Assembly: GCA_934047225.1 (NCBI GenBank)
Contig: OW204010.1
Span: 248,001 to 312,000 of the forward strand
DNA from: Ypsolopha sequella
Lineage: Eukaryota > Arthropoda > Insecta > Lepidoptera > Ypsolophidae
Direction: 5' to 3'
Length of the DNA: 64,000 nt
Positions 58,693-64,000 of this stretch are shown here, one piece after another. A program made the translations under genes and the position numbers. Every line of letters begins with the position of its first letter. The first letter of the stretch is position 1. The notes beneath the pieces were generated by a model. The model saw nothing but the letters and a program-made list of their open reading frames with translations, was not told the DNA's origin and searched no databases.

Positions 58693-59166
58693 CATATAGA
58701 GTGAAAGAGATAGCCGCCATGCTGATGTTTGCTTTCTCTCTTTCTCTTGAGCAAAGGATATGGAGTTTTTGAACAATTCGCAGTGTTCTTAATTTGAAAC
58801 ACTTTTCTTCACCGCTTAAAACCAGTGAGCAAAAGTCGATTTTGCAACAAAGGCGCGCTTTGAGCTAGTGAGGTGAAAATAAATTTTCAGAGGTCTCTAT
58901 AGGATTTTTTCCCACTATGTGAAAGTTTCAAATGATGTTTAATGTTATATGATTACTCACGTATTCGAATACACAATTGTTTGTTGAAACACATTTGTAT
59001 TTTTTGCAGTTCTGTGGTAAGATCCGGTTCTTTAAAAACTTTTTTTTAATTTGTATTTCCCAACGCCCACTTCGCATTAAGAAGGAAAAGATTTCCGCAG
59101 GTAGTTGTTCAGTATGAGCAGTACAAATCGTGGTTTCATTAAGAGATACCTCTTCATTAAAACCTG

Positions 59167-59276
59167 GTACAGTGGAAATCACATCAAGCTATACACTTGA
59201 AGTACTACAATATTCCCTATAGTGAAGGATATAAAATAAGTACAATGTGTATAGCTTGATGTGATCTCCGCTGTAC
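59167..59276. repeat. Hairpin with ~35-bp arms
   Basis: gtacagtggaaatcacatca pairs with tgatgtgatctccgctgtac, and agctatacac pairs with gtgtatagct. Foldback MITE-like. Confidence 0.6.
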
Positions 59277-59279
59277 TTG

Positions 59280-61370
59280 TCACGTTTTAGATAATAATAA
59301 TTGGCGACCATGCTGCTGTGAAACATTATCTTGTTGTAATAATCGTTTATAATTAATTTAGATAAATTAAGTAAGTACATTATAATTTTTAATTTCATAC
59401 ATTAATAAGCAGTTTTCATAGTTGGTTTCTTTTTGTTGTAAAAACAATAATTTATTGACCTTATTCTAAATATTAGAAGAGTGCATTATATTTATTATAA
59501 CATACGAAAATATATGAAAAATAAATTATAACAGATGAATAATACCCAGGTGTGGGGTCGAATCTGAATATTTTATATTCGATACAAATGATAGGTCATT
59601 CACTATCAAATTTCCGAAATTTTCTGACATATTCATGAGTTCATAATTCCTGCAGCTCAATAGCTATTTCCATTGTTTGTTTGTTTCTTGTTACATTTTG
59701 TTTTTATTGTCAGTTTGATAACTAACATTAAATCTTCAACAATAATTCGTCCTAAATGCCATCCAATTCCACGATAAGTTGACAGATGACACTTTCCAAA
59801 AATTAAATTGATGTTTTTGTATGCTTAATGTTGTCTCAGTCAACCAACAAAAAATATATCGAATTTGGATCTGTCATTCCTAAAAAAAATACAAAAATAT
59901 CAGTACCTGAAAATCGAGGTTTCTATAAATTCTCCATACAAAACGAACAATTCAAAGGTGGGCACCTAATATTTCCTATCATTTATAAATCGACAACAAT
60001 ATTGAGATACGAACAATGTATCCATCCATCTGTAATCCTCTCTTCGTCCACTGATGGACATAGGTGTTTCACACGTGTGTATTTAGTAAGTGGTCGATAT
60101 AATCCACTGTTTTTACAACATTCACTATTCAAAGGACAATTTCTCTTAAAAAACTACAATTTTTAAGTCTTTTCAGTAATTTTGGACGAAGTCCTATCAA
60201 GCACTCGATTTTTCTCAAAAGGCCGTTCATTTTAATTTTATAAATCCTTATTTTAGATAGCGAACGATAAAACATACAAAACTGATCGTATCGTTACACT
60301 CCAGACACTTGGTGAACGAGAGCTATATCGATGTTTACACATGCGGCGTGCGCGTCAGTAGCGAAGGTAACTTCGTTCCAACCGAGTGTCTCATGACACC
60401 TCTCGTATCTTTTTCGCCCTTTTGAGTGTCTGGTACCATTTTTGAATGACAATTTGTAACAATCGCGTCTGCTATGTAGTTTTCGTTCACCGAAATACTT
60501 ACTTACTTACTTACTTAGTAGGTACTTAATTGTAATAAAACTAAATAAATATAACGTTGTAAATCTATAAATAACAACAAAAATCTTTGGGTTACAGAAC
60601 AAGAACAATTTTCAAAAGCAGTTTACTTCTCTTTGGATTTGGAAATTAAATATTTTATTATAATTTAAACATACAAATTAGTAATTCTTCTAATCTTTGC
60701 GTCTCTCTTTGGCAGTAACTAATACTACGTCGGGGGAAATATTTAAAAAGGTCGTATACGCGAATATGACCATGTTTAAAAAAAAACGTATTACCAATGT
60801 TTGGTAAAAATATGTTTTGCAAAGTATGTTTGTCCCGAGGGCAGCTGGAACAACTGAACGCGTCAAAATAAAACAATACGTCAATCTCCACATACAATAT
60901 TTATCGCTGTTTCGTGGTACGAGGTCCAGTACAAAATGCGCAAAGGTCATTGACCTATTTTCCAGCTGTCCTACAAATAGGCTTTAGTAGAGCTAAATGT
61001 GGACACACCCAGGTCCGGAGATGGGGGGGATATGGATGTTCTATATACCCGCAATACACATTATTTCGATGTAACATTTACTACAACAAATATGTGTAGG
61101 CGATACTGTGACATCTCAACCATCTTTTGGGGCCGTGGCTTTAAATGTTTCACCAGCGGCCATCTTGAATTTTGTTTTAATATTGCTGGAAACGTGTCGG
61201 CTTCTGAAGCACTTGTAATATTATATTATATTATGTAATATTGTACGATATTACATAATATTATATAATATTATTACTAATAATAAAGTGTTAAGAGAGT
61301 CGTGTCTATACTTTGAATATTTAGCTTACAGTAACGTACTGAGAATTGATTTTTAAAACTAATTTTTATT
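59280..61370 (-). other. Intronic sequence with scattered repeat fragments
   Basis: A LINE-remnant phrase (cttcgtccactgatggacat) occurs near 60040. An ACTT microsatellite lies near 60500. No exon is supported. Confidence 0.35.
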
Positions 61371-61374
61371 AATT

Positions 61375-61558
61375 ATTGTCTCTCTGTATGTTCCGTTTTA
61401 ATTCGAAAACCACTGAACGGATTTGGATGCGGTTTTCTTTATTTTTATCATCGCAGTGAGTGACCCTGGTTAACATATTGGGTGTTAATAAAATAACCGC
61501 CAAGCCGAAAACGGGGCAGATTAAATAAACGCGGGCGGAACAGCGAGCGAAAGTCTAG
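61375..61558 (+). mobile_element. Short CTAG-ending interspersed repeat
   Basis: gaaaaccactgaacggattt near the start and agcgagcgaaagtctag before a T at the end match a common moth repeat type with Helitron-like 3' ends. The 5' end is not clear. Confidence 0.45.
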
Positions 61559-61754
61559 TAAAAGATTGCTGCCATTACCATCAGTTATTTAGAAGCCGAA
61601 TATATTGGGAATATACTTATATTTAGAGTATACAAAATATAATTCAAGATGGCCGCTACTTTATATGAACAATGCAAATAAAAATTGGTGTTTTTGTCCG
61701 ATGTGTCCATAAACATATTAAAGTATATATCTACATCTTATACATCGTCACGAC

Positions 61755-61905
61755 ATGAACACCCGAGGGCGTGTCAGAGGTGTTCCGCGTGCGGACGGTG
61801 AGATGCCAGCCCACACTCGTACACCCACTTTTCACCGACAATTACGCAAATGTGCCCCTACGCGATTTGAAGCTGCGACCTCCGGATCAGTGGTCGAGAA
61901 TATGC
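61755..61905 (-). repeat. SINE-like copy related to 17475-17770
   Basis: It shares the gggcgtgtcagaggtgtt and cccacactcgtacacccact-type body. On the minus strand it has a B-box-like sequence (CAGCTTCAAATCGC) next to GATCCGGAGGTCG. The array-forming A-box half is missing or diverged. Confidence 0.5.
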
Positions 61906-62055
61906 ACAAATTAATTTGGTCGTCAAACAGTCATTTAAGTATTGGACATCCAAAGTTATTTTTTCTTTGGTGGAAAATTAAGTATATTTTCGTAAACAAA
62001 CATCTGTATATAAACGACATTACTGTTTATATATACAAAATGTTCCAGTACTAAA

Positions 62056-62458
62056 CTAGTGGTGTGTGGACATATTTAAGGCAGTGTTGCCATCCGACAA
62101 CTCGTTCTTGTCTATGGTCATGTTTGTCTCTGTACCGTCGTCGTCCAGTGTGGCCACATTCTCGTCCTCGCTCGAGACCTGATTGGAGCCGGTGTAACTG
62201 AGGAAATGTTTACCGAAGTCGACCTCGGGCTCCAAGTTACCGTACTCGGTGTCGGTACCGTTAGTTATCTGTTCCCGGTACTGGTTGTCGGTACCGGTAT
62301 CGGTACCGGTACCAGTAGGGTGGTAGAACTCCTTCTGCCGCTTGCTGTTCTCTACGAACTGCTTCAGTTGCTGCGGCATCGGGAACGACGACTTGATGTG
62401 GCACCGCTTCATCCAGTTCCTGAGCGACTTGCGCGGCACCTTGTGCGTCTGCGCAGCT
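62056..62458 (-). CDS. Exon with second half of psq motif 1 and a stop
   Basis: The 3' splice site acgttccag|A completes the Arg codon split from the exon at 63358 (AG|A) and continues AAQTHKVPRKSLRNWMKRCH, the recognition-helix half of psq motif 1, then QLKQFVENSKRQKEF. A low-complexity (TG)n(TD) stretch encoded by repeated ggtaccg follows, then an acidic region (SEDENVATLDDDG) and the end NMSTHH-stop. It can be a last exon. Alternatively a phase-1 5' splice site (TACG|gtaact, exon end 62241) could skip the stop and join the microexon at 51882. Confidence 0.8.
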
Positions 62459-62754
62459 CTGGAACGTTACAATATTGACATTCAACTAACTGCTCCTGAA
62501 CTATGTTTGGTAGACATAGAGGAGCTAACCCTAGAGAGGTGAAATGACACCAACGTTAGTCGAGATTTAACACGTTCTGATTGGCTATGTATTACTTAGT
62601 AAGTAAGTGCATATAGTCAATTCTATGCAAAAACACAGATTTGTTGGCGAAATCGGAAAATACGGTATTTCCCTTGTTCGAAGTTGGTAGGCTATACACG
62701 AAATTATTTTTATTATTTAAAAAAAATCGAGACCATAAATAATGCACATCGCGC

Positions 62755-62950
62755 TAAAGAGGAAGGCCGCCCTAGAAGGACGTATGCTGACCAAATTGGT
62801 TACATACTGAAGAAGGGCAATGTCAAAAGTACGAGGAATAGAAGAGCTTGTGACTAGATTGATCGATCCGCAAGAGGTGTGTCAGGACCGTGGCAGATGG
62901 TAATATTTGATCTCTGCCTACCCCTCTGCGAGACGGACGTGAGTACAAGC
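62755..62950 (+). mobile_element. 3' remnant of a non-LTR element (second copy)
   Basis: gaggaatagaagagcttgtg and the following gaccgtggcagatggtaat parallel the remnant at 36595-36910. The frame is broken. Confidence 0.6.
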
Positions 62951-63064
62951 AGAAGCAACTGACTCTTAACTGACAGACTTTGTGTTACTTAAGTTTCAGT
63001 TGAACGAATAATGTTTGTGAATACCGTCGCCTTAACAACTAAATTAGTTATTTTTGTTCCGATA

Positions 63065-63331
63065 TATAAGGTCTTTCAATTTAAACTGCAAGTTATTTAG
63101 GAGGTGATTCAGTATCGTTAATACATCACATTCCACTGCAAAGCACATTTTTTTGCGCGAACTTTTTTTTCACTTCTCAGTACAAAATGGTCCGATCAGC
63201 TGACTCAGTTTGTATGGACAAGTGAAGAAAAATTTCGCGCAAAAAAAAAAGTCCTTTGCAGTGGAATGTAATGTATTAACGATACTGAATCACCTCCTAA
63301 ATTACTTTCCATTTAAATTGAAAGACCTTAC
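63065..63331. mobile_element. MITE next to a psq-locus splice donor
   Basis: The same family as 33602-33870, with aaggtctttcaatttaaact at one edge and its complement at the other. The right edge lies about 26 nt into the intron from the 5' splice site of the exon at 63358. Confidence 0.8.
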
Positions 63332-63357
63332 ATAATGTAGTACACATCTCGACTGAC

Positions 63358-63491
63358 CTGTAGATACTGCCGCCCTTCTTCACGTCCATGAGCGCGGCCC
63401 ACATCGCCTCGTTCGAGTACCGACGGTTCGGGTTGAACTTGCCCATCATCACCCGCTCCAGGTCCTTCCGAGACAACCCGGACGAGCTCAC
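63358..63491 (-). CDS. Exon with first half of psq motif 1
   Basis: 134-nt exon between tgttgtag|GTG and TACAG|gtcagt. It reads VSSSGLSRKDLERVMMGKFN, then PNRRYSNEAMWAALMDVKKG and GSIY plus a split Arg codon. RRYSNEAMWAALMDVKKG is helix 1 of a pipsqueak-type HTH; the recognition half is in the exon at 62458, which joins in phase. Phase 0 at the start fits the exon at 63773. Confidence 0.85.
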
Positions 63492-63772
63492 CTACAACAC
63501 AACACAATACTATACTATCTACTTTATTTGTTAACATACAAGTTATAAGTATACAACTAATGGTTAAATAGATCTGCAAACAAGTGGAACAAGAAATATT
63601 AAATGATTAAAGACTGCATGTAGCTATTAAGCGTGCAGGTTGATTTTCAGTCCAAGCTGAACATCGAAAATAAATTACAAAAATGTTCTAAATAGCAGGA
63701 AAGTAAATTGTAAGTAATGTAATGCAAGTAAATAGATGTAGCACACTCTGATATAAGGAGCCAATGCCTCAC

Positions 63773-64000
63773 CTCCTTCCCCTCTAGGAACTGGTCTAGA
63801 TCAGACTTGAGCACAGTCTCGGCGATGTCCACGTTCCTCTCTTTGAATATCGGCGGCCGCCCCCTCCGACGGATCTGAGGTTGTATGTCTTTGGTAAACT
63901 CCATCGAGCTCAATGATTTTTCCGGTAACGCTTTGTTTTTCGGTATCAGCTCCACTTCAGATTTACCGGTTTGCAATACCGGTTTCAGTTTTTTCTGCTT
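63773..64000 (-). CDS. AT-hook exon upstream of psq motif 1 (runs off window)
   Basis: Open in one frame from the window end (codon boundary at 64000) to AAGGAG|gtgagg. It reads KQKKLKPVLQTGKSEVEL, later QIRRRGRPPIFKERNVD and SDLDQFLEGKE. The RRRGRPP core is an AT-hook, a minor-groove binding motif often found with psq domains. It ends in phase 0 and joins VSSSGL. Its 5' end and the expected BTB domain lie outside the window. Confidence 0.8.

Larger units (their letters stand above)
33214..64000 (-). other. Pipsqueak-family transcription-factor locus (3' part)
   Basis: Gene-level span joining the exons at 63773, 63358, 62056, 51859 (tentative), 43029, 38767, 35262, 34750, 34460 and 33214. 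It carries three HTH_psq motifs and one AT-hook. Three in-frame stops suggest alternative last exons. The exact orthologue (psq, a BTB-VII-like gene or another BTB-psq member) cannot be settled without the N-terminus, so no symbol is given. Confidence 0.65.

Noticed and set aside
60658..60950. Minus-strand frames of 79-86 codons as an extra exon
   Set aside because: Two overlapping frames are equally open, and neither shows splice sites or homology to psq proteins.

Overview
This is nuclear DNA of an insect, most likely a moth or butterfly. It is AT-rich and intron-bearing, and full of Lepidoptera-type repeats: Helitrons ending in CTAG-T, tRNA-derived SINEs, the 'acggaaccctaaaaa'-type interspersed repeat, and many foldback MITEs. 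Only about 2 kb is host coding sequence. Most of the rest is mobile elements and six tandem arrays. Species and family are inferred from repeat character, not proven.

Layout. (1) Positions 461-3934 hold the last two exons (+ strand) of an unidentified gene whose product ends in a PPxY-bearing, Asn/Gly-rich tail. (2) Positions 3935-33213 are a ~29 kb tail-to-tail intergenic region. It holds a cluster of foldback MITEs (4236-5020), a 3.1 kb decayed Helitron (5993-9080), more MITEs, a 31-bp minisatellite with a 28-unit higher-order repeat (13368-15506), a 57-bp minisatellite (17711-28434) split by a 5'-truncated non-LTR retrotransposon (22213-25009), a 38-bp minisatellite (29766-30679) and a 226-bp near-perfect palindrome (31673-31898). 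(3) Positions 33214-64000 form the 3' part of one large minus-strand locus encoding pipsqueak-type helix-turn-helix (HTH_psq) DNA-binding modules. I could place nine exons by splice sites and reading phase, plus a 24-nt microexon. Its introns carry a 1.3 kb TIR element, a 2 kb Helitron-like element, a full-length Copia element nested in a 37-bp array (46093-51410), and a 71-bp array of ~38 units (53015-55729).

How it fits together. The minus-strand locus offers three separate psq modules, each leading to its own in-frame stop (62056, 43029, 33214). Splice phases suit alternative 3' cassettes of one transcription factor, although splicing of some modules in series is not excluded. The very large open reading frames across the 57-bp array, on both strands, are an artefact of a unit length divisible by three and are not genes.
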